A DNA stretch of 61,533 bases from Henriciella sp. (GCF_029936995.1 NZ_JAPYRE010000009.1:1-61533), one strand, 5' to 3'. Counted from the first letter of the stretch, positions 42,415 to 51,362 are shown. Notes: a model not told the origin generated them from the letters alone. Made by a program: numbers and translations.

Positions 42415-43905
42415 ATGAGTGAGGCAGATACCCGCCGGACGCTGACTTACGCCTTTGCGCGCGACAAGGGCCTCGTCGTCATGTCCGATGAGGGCGACAC
42501 CATCCAGCTCGGTGTGCGTGCCGGGGCTGACCCGCATGCCATACTAGAGGCGCGGCGTGCGCTCGGCAGGCCACTACGCTTCGAACATGTCGATGCTGCG
42601 CGCTTCGAGCGTGAGCTGTCTGAACACTACGCTCGCTCGGCAATCGATGGCGGCGAGACCGAAGCCGCGATGGATGGCGAGGGCGACCTGCATTCGCTGA
42701 TCGATGAAATCCCGCAGACCGCAGACCTTCTGGACGGCGACGATGATGCGCCTGTCGTGCGCCTCATCAACGGGCTGATCTATGAAGCCGTAAAGCGCCG
42801 GGCCTCGGACGTTCACATCGAGCCGCATGAGGACACGCTTGCCGTTCGCTACCGGATTGATGGCGTCCTTCAGGAAGTCCTCACCCCGTCACGTCGGCTC
42901 GCCGCGCCGCTGACAAGCCGAGTGAAGGTCATGGCGCGGCTGGATATTGCCGAGAAGCGCATCCCGCAGGACGGGCGCATCTCGCTCTCGATCGGCGGAC
43001 GCTCCATTGATGTCCGGGTTTCGACGCTGCCGTCGCGCTATGGCGAACGTGTCACGATGCGTCTGCTGGATACGCGCAACGCACTGCTCGGTCTCGATGA
43101 GCTCGGCATGGACGAAGACACGCTGGAGCGGTTGCGCAGCGTGCTCGCCCAGCCAAACGGCATCACACTCGTCACCGGCCCAACGGGCTCGGGCAAGACG
43201 ACGACGCTCTATTCCGCGCTTTCGGTCCTTAATAATGGCCAGCGCAATGTGATGACGCTGGAAGACCCGATCGAATATGGCCTCGAAGGCATCAGCCAGA
43301 CGCAGATGCATCACAAGGTCGGTCTCACCTTCGCTGCCACGCTGCGTGCCATCCTGCGCCATGATCCGGACGTGGTGATGGTCGGCGAGGTACGTGACCT
43401 GGAGACCGCCAAGGTCGCTTTCGAGTTCTCGTCCACCGGCCGGCCAGTCCTGTCGACGGTTCACACCAATAGCGCGGCGGGCGCCATCCAGCGCCTGCGT
43501 GACATGGGGATCGAGCCATATGTGCTCGCCGCCACCATGCGTGCCGTCCTGGCTCAGCGCCTCGTCCGCAAGCTGTGTGAGCATTGCAAGACACCTCACG
43601 ACGCCACTGATGATGAGAAGACAATGTTCGGCCTGCCACTGTCTGAGCATTACCAGTTCTGGCGTCCCCAGGGCTGCATGTCCTGCGCGCAGACCGGCTA
43701 TGAGGGCCGGCTTGGCGTCTACGAACTCCTCCTCGTCGATCAGGAGATCCGCAGGTTGATCCGTGAGGATGTCTCCGACGACACGCTGGAGGCCCATGCT
43801 TTCGCTCAGCACGATACGCTCTTTCGCAATGCGCGCCGCTATGTCGTCGCCGGGGAAACAAGCGTCGAGGAAGTCCTGCGTGTCTGCCGCAAGGATGAGG
43901 CCTGA
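42415..43905 (+). CDS. gspE: Type II secretion ATPase GspE
   Basis: 496 residues. Walker A GPTGSGKT at 255-262, Asp box (EDPIEYGLEG), Walker B (ILRHDPDVVMVGEVRD) and His box (STVHTNSAAGA). A two-CxxC zinc site (CEHCKTP ... GCMSCAQTGYEGR) is complete. It powers pseudopilus assembly from the cytosolic side and docks on GspL through its N-terminal domain. Confidence 0.97.
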   Translation: MSEADTRRTLTYAFARDKGLVVMSDEGDTIQLGVRAGADPHAILEARRALGRPLRFEHVDAARFERELSEHYARSAIDGGETEAAMDGEGDLHSLIDEIPQTADLLDGDDDAPVVRLINGLIYEAVKRRASDVHIEPHEDTLAVRYRIDGVLQEVLTPSRRLAAPLTSRVKVMARLDIAEKRIPQDGRISLSIGGRSIDVRVSTLPSRYGERVTMRLLDTRNALLGLDELGMDEDTLERLRSVLAQPNGITLVTGPTGSGKTTTLYSALSVLNNGQRNVMTLEDPIEYGLEGISQTQMHHKVGLTFAATLRAILRHDPDVVMVGEVRDLETAKVAFEFSSTGRPVLSTVHTNSAAGAIQRLRDMGIEPYVLAATMRAVLAQRLVRKLCEHCKTPHDATDDEKTMFGLPLSEHYQFWRPQGCMSCAQTGYEGRLGVYELLLVDQEIRRLIREDVSDDTLEAHAFAQHDTLFRNARRYVVAGETSVEEVLRVCRKDEA

Positions 43906-43907
43906 AC

Positions 43908-45122
43908 ATGGCCGTCTACGACTATCAGGCTCTCGGGGCGGACGGAAAACGCACTTCCGGCGTCATTACCGCAGACTCGCCGCGCGCGGCCCGCAAGGAA
44001 TTGCGTCTGCGACAGCTTTCCCCACTGGATGTCAGCGAAAGCCGCAAGGGCAAGTCCGCCACCGCCGTCAGCGGCCATGACCGCAAGCTCTCAGGGGCAG
44101 ACCTCGTTGTCGCCACCCGCCAGCTCGCGCTTCTCGTAAAGTCCGGCACGCCAGTCGAGGAGGCCATCGGATCTGTCGCTGCCGAAGCCGAAAAGCCGGC
44201 CACCCGCAAGGTCTTCATGGGCGTGCGTTCGTCCATCACGGATGGTTATTCCGTTTCCGAAGCGCTCAACAGTGCGCCTAAAGCCTTCCCCGCATTCTAC
44301 AGGGCTGTGGTCTCGGCAGGCCAGTCCTCCGGGCGGCTGGATGAGGTTCTGGAGCGGCTGGCAACGCACCTGGAAAAATCGCGGAAGATGAAGAACAAGA
44401 TTCTTTCCGCGCTGATCTATCCCATCGTCCTGAGTGCCATTGCGCTGATCGTGGTCAGCCTGCTGATGATCTTTGTCGTGCCTGCGATTGTCGAACAGTT
44501 CGACACGCTCGGGCAGGACCTGCCCTGGCTGACCGAGGCCGTGATCGCGGTATCCACCTTCATGCGCCAGTGGGGTATCGTGGCGGTGCTGGCCCTGATC
44601 GCAGCCTTATGGGGGCTGAGGCGTCTCTTCCGGTCGGCGCGTGTGCGTGAAGCCCGCGACCGTTTCATTCTTTCCCTGCCGGTCATCGGCAAGCTTGCGC
44701 GCGGCGTGGCGGCTGCTGCTTTTGCCCGCACCTTCGCGACGCTTTCAGCCAGCGGTGCACCTGTGCCGGAATGCCTCGGTGCAGCGCGCAATTCCATGTC
44801 GAACGCGGTCTTCCGCAGGTCCGTCACCAGTATCCGCCGCAAGGTGGAAGAGGGCTCGACACTGGCCCGCGCCATGCGCTCGGAGGCGGTCTTCCCGCCC
44901 ATGCTCCTGCACATGGTCGCCAGTGGGGAGCGCGGCGGGGACCTTGCTGCCATGATGGGCCGGGCGGCTGATTATCTCGAAGACGAGTTCGACAATGCTT
45001 CAACCGTCGCCCTCGGCCTGCTGGAACCGATCATGATCGTTTTCCTGGCCGGGATCGTAGCTCTCATAGTCCTCTCGATCATGCTGCCTATCCTGCAGAT
45101 CAACACGCTTGCCATTGGCTAG
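43908..45122 (+). CDS. gspF: Type II secretion platform protein GspF
   Basis: 404 residues. Two T2SSF domains, each with the pattern QLALLVKSGTPVEEAI / FARTFATLSASGAPVPECL, and three membrane segments, including the C-terminal LLEPIMIVFLAGIVALIVLS with IMLPI. N-terminal YDYQALGADGKRTSGVI is standard. It is the integral-membrane core on which the pseudopilus is assembled. Confidence 0.97.
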   Translation: MAVYDYQALGADGKRTSGVITADSPRAARKELRLRQLSPLDVSESRKGKSATAVSGHDRKLSGADLVVATRQLALLVKSGTPVEEAIGSVAAEAEKPATRKVFMGVRSSITDGYSVSEALNSAPKAFPAFYRAVVSAGQSSGRLDEVLERLATHLEKSRKMKNKILSALIYPIVLSAIALIVVSLLMIFVVPAIVEQFDTLGQDLPWLTEAVIAVSTFMRQWGIVAVLALIAALWGLRRLFRSARVREARDRFILSLPVIGKLARGVAAAAFARTFATLSASGAPVPECLGAARNSMSNAVFRRSVTSIRRKVEEGSTLARAMRSEAVFPPMLLHMVASGERGGDLAAMMGRAADYLEDEFDNASTVALGLLEPIMIVFLAGIVALIVLSIMLPILQINTLAIG

Positions 45123-45134
45123 AAGGAAAATCCG

Positions 45135-45587
45135 ATGTTCCGCAAACCCATTCCGAAGAAACCCAGAAAAGACGCCGGTTTCACGCTCACGGAGATCATG
45201 GTCGTGGTCTTCATCATTGGCCTTTTATCGACCGTGGTCCTGTTCAACGTGCTTGGTGCACGTACTGACGCCCAGGTGAAGACTGCCAGGACGAATGTCT
45301 CCGCGCTTACCAACGCGCTGGAGCAGTATAGCCTCGACATGTACGATTACCCGACCACCGAGCAGGGGCTGGACGCCCTGGTCAACGAACCTGCCGGTAC
45401 CAGCAGCGCGGGCTCCTATCGCAAGGGTGGCTACATCAACAAGGTGCCGATGGACCCGTGGGGACGGCCCTTCGTCTATGAGCGCCCCGGCGATCGTTCC
45501 AACAAGCCGTATGATCTCTATTCGCTCGGTGCTGACGGCGAACAGGGTGGCGATGAAGAGAACGCCGACATCGGCAACTGGAACTAG
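45135..45587 (+). CDS. gspG: Major pseudopilin GspG
   Basis: 150 residues. Prepilin site AG|FTLTEIMVVVFIIGLL with Glu at +5, then ALTNALEQYSLDMYDYPTTEQGL, YINKVPMDPWGRPFVYERPG and a C-terminal calcium-site-like SLGADGEQGGDEENADIGNW. This is the standard GspG. Cleavage needs a prepilin peptidase encoded elsewhere. Confidence 0.97.
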   Translation: MFRKPIPKKPRKDAGFTLTEIMVVVFIIGLLSTVVLFNVLGARTDAQVKTARTNVSALTNALEQYSLDMYDYPTTEQGLDALVNEPAGTSSAGSYRKGGYINKVPMDPWGRPFVYERPGDRSNKPYDLYSLGADGEQGGDEENADIGNWN

Positions 45588-45596
45588 ACCACACCG

Positions 45597-46079
45597 ATGC
45601 AGGTCCACCGCTCCTTTTCTCCCCAGTCCGGCATGACGCTGGTCGAAGTGCTGCTCGTGATCTTCATCATGGGGCTGGTGGCAGGCGTGGCAGTCACGAC
45701 ATTGCCGGAGCGCGAGTCACCGCAGGAAGAGGCCGTGCGAGAGCTGGGACAAAGCATTCGTACGATTCAGGACCAGTCGGTCCTGACCGGCGACGTGCTC
45801 GCCTTGCGAACGGAGAAGGGACGGGTCAGCCTGCTCAGGTGGGATGGCTATGAATGGCAGCCTGCAGAACGCGCTTTCATCGACCTGCCGCAGGCCGTGA
45901 ATGTCCGGCTCAGCCGGGCCGACGAGCGGCGCACGCGCAACGAAGACGAGGCCCGGATGCTGGTTTTCGACCCGCTTGGCGTTATCGAGCCGATTGATGT
46001 CACGATTTCGGCTGGAAAATTCGAGCGGACGCTGAGGATCACTCAGGATGGCGAGGTGGTGCATGACGCCACCGGCTGA
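45597..46079 (+). CDS. gspH: Minor pseudopilin GspH
   Basis: 160 residues. Prepilin motif SG|MTLVEVLLVIFIMGLVAG with Glu at +5, then a beta-rich domain (GDVLALRTEKGRVSLLRWDG, MLVFDPLGVIEPIDVTI). Its end overlaps the beginning of gspI. Part of the tip/body of the pseudopilus. Confidence 0.9.
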   Translation: MQVHRSFSPQSGMTLVEVLLVIFIMGLVAGVAVTTLPERESPQEEAVRELGQSIRTIQDQSVLTGDVLALRTEKGRVSLLRWDGYEWQPAERAFIDLPQAVNVRLSRADERRTRNEDEARMLVFDPLGVIEPIDVTISAGKFERTLRITQDGEVVHDATG

Positions 46080-46509
46080 CACGAACATGCGCCGCAGCAG
46101 GAAGCAGGCCGGGTTCAGCCTCGTCGAGACGGTGGCAGCACTCGGGATCCTGTCGCTGGCGGCTGTGCCCCTCATGCAGGTCTCTTCAGAGGCGCTCCAG
46201 AATACGGCGCGTCTTGAATCGCGCTTCCTTGCGCGCACGACGGCTGAGAACGTGCTTTCACGGGCGATGGCAGACCCGGAGCAGGTCAGTGCCGGCCAGA
46301 CGAGCGGGACGGAGACCCAGCTGGGCCGGAATTTCAACTGGACACTGACCGTCTATCCGACCGAACGGCCCCAGCTTTTCCGCCTTGAAGTCACAGTCAG
46401 CCAGACAGGGCGTACGCAGACAATTGCCCGCCTCATTACGCTGAAGTCTCAGGTTCAGCCCAAGAGCCAGCCGCAATCCGGTCTGCAATTGAAGGACCTG
46501 ACGGAATGA
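46063..46509 (+). CDS. gspI: Minor pseudopilin GspI
   Basis: 148 residues from ATG at 46063 (GGCGAGGTGG ahead), overlapping gspH by 17 bases. The alternative ATG at 46087 lacks a ribosome site. Prepilin site AG|FSLVETVAALGILSLAAVP with Glu at +5, then LGRNFNWTLTVYPTERPQLFRLEV typical of GspI. With GspJ and GspK it caps the pseudopilus. Confidence 0.92.
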   Translation: MTPPADTNMRRSRKQAGFSLVETVAALGILSLAAVPLMQVSSEALQNTARLESRFLARTTAENVLSRAMADPEQVSAGQTSGTETQLGRNFNWTLTVYPTERPQLFRLEVTVSQTGRTQTIARLITLKSQVQPKSQPQSGLQLKDLTE

Positions 46510-47141
46510 CGGGGCAGGACGTCCATAAGGGCGAGGGCGGGTTCACGCTCGTCGAGACGCTGGTGGCGCTTCTCATCCTGTCCATGCTGGCTGCGGCGGG
46601 CGGGGCATTACTCCTGCGTGCGACGAGTTCGGGCGAACAGCTACGCGAGCGTGAAGCCGAGATGCGCCAGATGGATATTGCGCAGGCCTTTATCCGCAGC
46701 GACATCGAGAATGCCGTTCTACGCGCCGTCGAGCCGCCAGAAGGATATGACGGTGCAATGGCGATGGCTGGCGGCGAGACCAACCGTACTGACGCGCTTC
46801 TTCGGCTGGTGCGAAATGGCTGGATGAACCCTGGCGGTCTGGCGCGGCGCAGTGACCTGCAGCCTGTCAGCTATGACCTGAATGCTGAGGGAGAGCTTGT
46901 CCGCACCGCCTGGATCCGCCCGGATGCGACCCAGTCCACGCCTGTCGCCGAGCGCGTTCTTCTCAACGGGGTCGAGTCTGTCGAGGTGATGTTCTGGCGA
47001 GATGGCGAAGCCTCGACATATTGGGAGGGCGGTCCGCAGGCCAATGTCAGGCTCCTGCCGGATCTCATCGAGCTGCGTATCCTGTTTGAACGCGGCCAGG
47101 TGATGACGATTGCAGCGCTTGTCGGAGGCGCGGGCTCATGA
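46506..47141 (+). CDS. gspJ: Minor pseudopilin GspJ
   Basis: 211 residues. Prepilin site GG|FTLVETLVALLILSMLAAAGG with Glu at +5, then RQMDIAQAFIRSDIENAVLR and SYDLNAEGELVRTAWI. Coupled by ATGA-type overlaps to gspI and gspK. Confidence 0.93.
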   Translation: MTGQDVHKGEGGFTLVETLVALLILSMLAAAGGALLLRATSSGEQLREREAEMRQMDIAQAFIRSDIENAVLRAVEPPEGYDGAMAMAGGETNRTDALLRLVRNGWMNPGGLARRSDLQPVSYDLNAEGELVRTAWIRPDATQSTPVAERVLLNGVESVEVMFWRDGEASTYWEGGPQANVRLLPDLIELRILFERGQVMTIAALVGGAGS

Positions 47142-48124
47142 GGTATCAGCGCAAACAGAATGAGCGTGGTGTTGCCCTCGTCACCGTCCTGATGATCGTC
47201 GCAGCGATGTCGACCGTTGCAGTCATGCTTTCGTCTGCCGTGCTTTCCAGTACAAACCGCGCCCGTGCCCTCGATGCAGGCGCACAGGCCGACTGGTTTG
47301 CTACAGGTGCCGAGCAGTTTGCAGGTACGGCACTGGAAGAGCTGCTTTCTGCAACAGGGGCTGCACTCTTCGCTGACATGCCGCTTCTGACCCAGCCAAT
47401 CAGTTTCAACGTGGAAGGCGGGCGCCTCGCCCTGACTGTCGAAGATGCCAGCAATTGCTTCAATCTCAATACATTGAGCAATGCCCGCCATGATGGAGAG
47501 GAAGTCACCGCCCAGTCTCCCAGCACCGATTTCCTGAACCTGCTGGAATATGCAGAACTTGAGGGCATCGACTCCGAGCGGCTTGCCTCGGCGCTGATTG
47601 ACTGGATGGACCCTGACCAGGCGCCCGGGCTGGGCGGCGCAGAGGACAGCTACTATCGCTCGCTCACCCCGCCATACCGCACGGCGGGTCAGCCTTTTGC
47701 CAACCTCACCGAACTCTATGCCGTACGCCACGTAACACCGGAACTGGTCGATAAACTCAGACCGCTCGTCTGTGTGCATGAGACTGTCGGTTTCAATGCG
47801 CTCAACATCAATACGCTGACTGAGGCGGAAGCCCCCATGCTGGCGCTTGCCATGTCCGGTGCCCTGAGAGTCGATACGGCCCGCGACGTGATCTTCCAGC
47901 GCCCGCCCGGTGGATGGGAGAGTGTAGGCGAAATGATGGAACTGCCCGAAATGGCGCAGGTCGCCCCCGATCGCCGCCGCATGGATATGCTGTCGGTGAA
48001 TTCCAGCCATATTGGCGTCACGGCGGTGATCGAGTATCGCGGGCTGCGCAGGACTTATGAAATCCTGTATGCGCTCGACAAGTCCGGTGGCGTGCATGCG
48101 GTACGCAAAGAGCGGAAGGGATAG
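47138..48124 (+). CDS. gspK: Minor pseudopilin GspK
   Basis: 328 residues. Prepilin-like N-terminus RG|VALVTVLMIVAAMSTVAVML with Thr instead of Glu at +5, as is normal for GspK. The large alpha domain with DASNCFNLNTLSN, LIDWMDPDQAPGLGGAEDSYY and FNALNINTLTEAEAPMLALA is complete. Forms the tip of the pseudopilus. Confidence 0.95.
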   Translation: MRYQRKQNERGVALVTVLMIVAAMSTVAVMLSSAVLSSTNRARALDAGAQADWFATGAEQFAGTALEELLSATGAALFADMPLLTQPISFNVEGGRLALTVEDASNCFNLNTLSNARHDGEEVTAQSPSTDFLNLLEYAELEGIDSERLASALIDWMDPDQAPGLGGAEDSYYRSLTPPYRTAGQPFANLTELYAVRHVTPELVDKLRPLVCVHETVGFNALNINTLTEAEAPMLALAMSGALRVDTARDVIFQRPPGGWESVGEMMELPEMAQVAPDRRRMDMLSVNSSHIGVTAVIEYRGLRRTYEILYALDKSGGVHAVRKERKG

Positions 48125-48127
48125 AAT

Positions 48128-49300
48128 TTGGCCGATCTCTACATCCTGTTACCGGCCCGGCCTGGCGAGACGCCGGTATATGCCTGGCGCTCTGCGGGCG
48201 ACTGGGAAACAGCGAATGTTGCTCCGGGCGAGCGTTTCGGTCGCGGTGAGAATGCGGTCGCTTTCGTGCCGGGAACGGCCGTCACCCTCCATCACGCTGA
48301 CATTGTCGCGCGAAAGCCCGCTGAAGCCCGGCAGGTCGCGTTGTTCGCGCTTGAGGATGAATTGGCCGAACCAGTTGATCAGGTCCATGCCGCACCTGGC
48401 CCGGCTGTGGCAGAAACCGCGCGGCGTGAGATCCTTATTGCGTCACGCACAGACATGAGGACCTGGACGGCCTGGCTCGCAGAAGCGGGCTATCCGGATG
48501 CAGACATCGTTGCGCCGCAATCCTGTCTGCCGGACAGGCGTATGGCGGTAGCTGCGCCGGACGAAATCCTGTTCCGTGTTGATGAGACCGTGTTCGCGCT
48601 GGATATCGACACGCCGGGTGACATCGTCCAGTCACTCGCGCCGGATCATCTTGAAGACGTTTACGGAGAGGGGCTTGCACAGGCGTTGGGCATAGAAGCC
48701 ACCGGGCCGGCCCTGACCAGCCGCAAGGACTGGCTGATCTATCTCTCCGGCCTTCACCATGAAGCTTCGGGTGCTGGTCTCTCCCTTCGTCAGGGTGATT
48801 TCGGCGTCCGGCATACCATGACGTTTGAAGGCCTGGCTCGCTGGCGTGTGGCAGGCGCGCTGGCAGCGGCCTGTGCGCTCCTGTGGCTGGGCTCGGTATG
48901 GATGGAGACCAGCGCCCTGCGAAACCAGGCGAATGACCTGCGCCAGCAGACAGGCCAGCTCGTTGCGGCTGTCACGCCGGAGGCCAATGGGCAGCTCCCA
49001 GCAGCGCTTGAGAGCTTGCGGCGCTCCACAAGGGCCGGGGCATCAGCCCTGCGCCCGACCTATGCCACTGCCGCGCTCTACGAGGCGATTTCACCGGTCG
49101 ACAATGCCGAGATCCGTTCGCTTCGTTACGATGCCGGTAATGGCCGGCTTACCGCAACGGTGGTCTTCGACAGCTATTCCCAGGCCGACATGATTGGCCA
49201 GCGGCTGGAAGAAAGCGGTCTTGCCGTGTCGCTCGGCGAAGCCCGCCAGTCCGGCAACCGGGTCATGGGCGAGCTAGTGATTGAGGGAGCGACATCATGA
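48128..49300 (+). CDS. gspL: Type II secretion protein GspL
   Basis: 390 residues from a TTG start 3 bases after gspK. An actin-like cytoplasmic domain (LYILLPARPGETPVYAWRS, VAFVPGTAVTLHHADIVARK, ALFALEDELAEP), one membrane segment (VAGALAAACALLWLGSVWM) and a ferredoxin-like periplasmic domain. It binds GspE in the cytosol and GspM in the membrane. Confidence 0.93.
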   Translation: MADLYILLPARPGETPVYAWRSAGDWETANVAPGERFGRGENAVAFVPGTAVTLHHADIVARKPAEARQVALFALEDELAEPVDQVHAAPGPAVAETARREILIASRTDMRTWTAWLAEAGYPDADIVAPQSCLPDRRMAVAAPDEILFRVDETVFALDIDTPGDIVQSLAPDHLEDVYGEGLAQALGIEATGPALTSRKDWLIYLSGLHHEASGAGLSLRQGDFGVRHTMTFEGLARWRVAGALAAACALLWLGSVWMETSALRNQANDLRQQTGQLVAAVTPEANGQLPAALESLRRSTRAGASALRPTYATAALYEAISPVDNAEIRSLRYDAGNGRLTATVVFDSYSQADMIGQRLEESGLAVSLGEARQSGNRVMGELVIEGATS

Positions 49301-49794
49301 GCAACTGGTGGCACGCCCTTTCGATACGGGAGAAGGCGCTGATCGCGGCGGCAGGCGGTCTGATGATGCTTGTCGTTGCATGGTATGGCATCATTACCCC
49401 ATCGCTCGATGCCCGCGCCGAGGCCCGCATGGCCCGCCAGACCGCCGCCAGCGAACTGGCCCAGCTGCAACGTCTCGTCGCGATAGACCGGGCACAGGCC
49501 CCGGCCGCACGCGGCTCAGCCAGCGCATCGGCGGCTTCTCTCTCTCCAGACGCCTTCAAGACCCGCGTGACACAGTCAGCCCAGTCCACCGGTCTTGCCA
49601 TTTCGCGCTTGCAGGGCGGTGGCGCAGTCGCCAACTTTTCCCTGGTCTTCGAGCAGGCCGATGCCCGCCAGTTGTTCTACTGGCTGAATGAGGTCGAGAC
49701 ACGGCTTGGCGGCCAGATTGAACGTCTGACAGTCGATCAGGCCCCTAATGGACGTATCCGCGCGGTTGTCGAAGTCTCGGGAGGCACGTCATGA
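49297..49794 (+). CDS. gspM: Type II secretion protein GspM
   Basis: 165 residues. Short cytosolic start (MSNWWHALSIREKAL), one membrane segment (LIAAAGGLMMLVVAWYGII) and a ferredoxin-like periplasmic domain (GLAISRLQGGGAVANFSLVF). It partners GspL in the assembly platform. Overlaps both neighbours by four bases. Confidence 0.92.
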   Translation: MSNWWHALSIREKALIAAAGGLMMLVVAWYGIITPSLDARAEARMARQTAASELAQLQRLVAIDRAQAPAARGSASASAASLSPDAFKTRVTQSAQSTGLAISRLQGGGAVANFSLVFEQADARQLFYWLNEVETRLGGQIERLTVDQAPNGRIRAVVEVSGGTS

Positions 49795-50549
49795 TGCGTT
49801 TTCTACTGTTTCTCATCGCATTGATTGCGCTCGTCTGGTTCGCAGCGGCCCAGCTTCCGCTTGGTTTCGTGCTGCGCAAGATGCCGCTGAATGCCATGGG
49901 CGTGGAGTGGACCCAGTCCGAAGGCACCGTCTGGAACGGGCGGATCATGGGGGTTTACCTGAATGGCCAGCCGGTTGGCGATGTCGATGTCGCGCTCAAG
50001 CCGCTTTCTCTGCTGACACTCGACCCATCCATGGACCTCCAGTGGGGCGGGGCAGGCGGGCGCGGTGCCGGCACCGTGACCGTTCTGGGCAGTGATTCGG
50101 TGGAGGTCAGCGATGTGCGCCTCCAGCAAAGCATCTCCTCGCTGGAAAGCCTCTCACCGGACTTGCGCGCGATCGGGGGCACGTTCCGGGTCTCGCAGGC
50201 ACGTATCCTGATCGAGGGGCAGAGCTGCGAAGCTGCGAGCGGTGAGCTCCAGACCGATACGCTCGCGCTTGCTGCACAGCGATTCGGCAGGCAGTTCTCC
50301 AATCTCACCGGCACACTCAGTTGTGAAGACGGCGCGTTCGACCTGAATATGAGCGGTGCGAGCGAAGCTGGCGATTCGCTTGTCATCGACGGGCAGGCGA
50401 CATTGCAGGGCAGTGCGGCGATCAATGTTTCCGCAAATACGCGCGACAGCGACATAGAGGCCCTGCTTGCCAATGCCGGTTTCTCGCGCGAAGGCGATTC
50501 ATGGGTTTACCGTCGCACCGCAGAGCCTGCAGGGAGTATCCAGCAATGA
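49791..50549 (+). CDS. gspN: Type II secretion protein GspN
   Basis: 252 residues. N-terminal anchor (LLFLIALIALVWFAAAQLPL) and the GspN pattern VEWTQSEGTVWNGRIMGVYL, DVDVALKPLSLLTLDPSMDLQW and FGRQFSNLTGTLSCEDGAFDL. GspN is present only in some systems and its role is unclear. The last of the twelve gsp genes, overlapping the next gene by four bases. Confidence 0.92.
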   Translation: MMRFLLFLIALIALVWFAAAQLPLGFVLRKMPLNAMGVEWTQSEGTVWNGRIMGVYLNGQPVGDVDVALKPLSLLTLDPSMDLQWGGAGGRGAGTVTVLGSDSVEVSDVRLQQSISSLESLSPDLRAIGGTFRVSQARILIEGQSCEAASGELQTDTLALAAQRFGRQFSNLTGTLSCEDGAFDLNMSGASEAGDSLVIDGQATLQGSAAINVSANTRDSDIEALLANAGFSREGDSWVYRRTAEPAGSIQQ

Positions 50550-51082
50550 CACGCCGCAGCAGTTCCGGAATTTCCGTATTGGCCGTTCTACTTGCCGCCC
50601 TGGTTGCGGCGTGCTCGTCGCAGCCAGACCCTGTGCCTGAAGTTCCCGAATCAGACGCGACGGCTCCTGCGCCTGCGACATCGCAGACATCAGACCTTCT
50701 GCCGGCGGTGAATGCGGTGCCCGAATCAGGGCTTGGGCCGCAGAATCTCGAATCAGGTCAGTGCGGCCTGTTCATCTGGAACAAGACAGCACCGGACCAG
50801 TTCATCTTCTTCGCCAGGTCCCAGACCGGGCAGGCGACATTCAAGGTCGGCGGTGAGACTGTCACCGGCACGCAGATCATCAATCGCGGCAGCATTTTCG
50901 GCGAGTTCATGACCGAACAGGGATATACCGCCCCGGATGGCGCGCAGGTCGTGCTGAATGTCAGGCCGGGCCAGGTGCTTCAGGGCGGCCAGCGTATCGA
51001 AGGCGGGCGCATGACCATCACCACCACTGAAGGCTGGCGCACTGTCATCCCCGTGCTCGGCGTACGTGCCTGCCAGCCCTGA
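50546..51082 (+). CDS. Small lipoprotein closing the T2SS operon
   Basis: 178 residues from ATG at 50546, overlapping the gspN stop (ATGA). Lipobox LVAACSS (Cys about 23), a Pro/Ala/Thr-rich linker (residues 25-60), and a compact beta domain, CGLFIWNKTAPDQFIFFARS then INRGSIFGEFMTEQGY, with a second Cys near the end (VRACQP) that could pair with the first. By position and export signal it may act as pilotin or secretin partner in place of GspS. I do not recognise a named family; function is inference. Confidence 0.7.
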   Translation: MTRRSSSGISVLAVLLAALVAACSSQPDPVPEVPESDATAPAPATSQTSDLLPAVNAVPESGLGPQNLESGQCGLFIWNKTAPDQFIFFARSQTGQATFKVGGETVTGTQIINRGSIFGEFMTEQGYTAPDGAQVVLNVRPGQVLQGGQRIEGGRMTITTTEGWRTVIPVLGVRACQP

Positions 51083-51120
51083 GAGGGCTGTGAACTCTGT
51101 CATTATTCGGGAAAGTTCGC

Positions 51121-51196
51121 TGGCTCCGCGAGTAGGACTCGAACCTACGACCGGGCGATTAACAGTCGCCTGCTCTACCAACTGAGCTATCGCGGA
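51121..51196 (-). tRNA. tRNA-Asn (anticodon GTT)
   Basis: 76 bases with encoded CCA (TGG at 51121-51123 on the plus strand). Acceptor TCCGCGA/TCGCGGA, D-arm AGCTCAGTTGGTAGAGC, anticodon loop CTGTTAA, T-arm GTAGGTTCGAGTCCTAC. Lies 38 bases past the end of the T2SS operon and is transcribed towards it. Confidence 0.97.
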
Positions 51197-51264
51197 TCAC
51201 CTGCGAGACGGCTCCAATAGCAAAGGAGACGCTGGTGTCAAACGCCCTTATGCAGGCGGCTGAC

Positions 51265-51293
51265 AAAAAAATGGCGGGAGCAGTACTCCCGCC
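51265..51293 (-). terminator. Rho-independent terminator
   Basis: On the minus strand GGCGGGAG-TACTG-CTCCCGCC (8-bp perfect stem, 51273-51293) is followed by A and seven T (51265-51271). It ends a minus-strand transcript arising downstream of tRNA-Cys, before tRNA-Asn. Confidence 0.85.
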
Positions 51294-51362
51294 GAGGCGT
51301 TGGGTGATGGTGGGTGTCTCCAAAGAAGACAGGATCATGTATGAGTCGGAATGGTTAATGCC
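51265..51362 (-). ncRNA. Candidate small RNA between tRNA-Cys and tRNA-Asn
   Basis: About 95 bases from a possible start near 51362, downstream of a -10-like TATAGT (51369-51374, minus strand), to the strong terminator at 51265-51293. No convincing coding frame is seen. An unpaired CCACCATCACCC stretch precedes the terminator. The -35 is weak. The alternative is that this is simply the trailer of the tRNA-Cys transcript. Confidence 0.35.
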
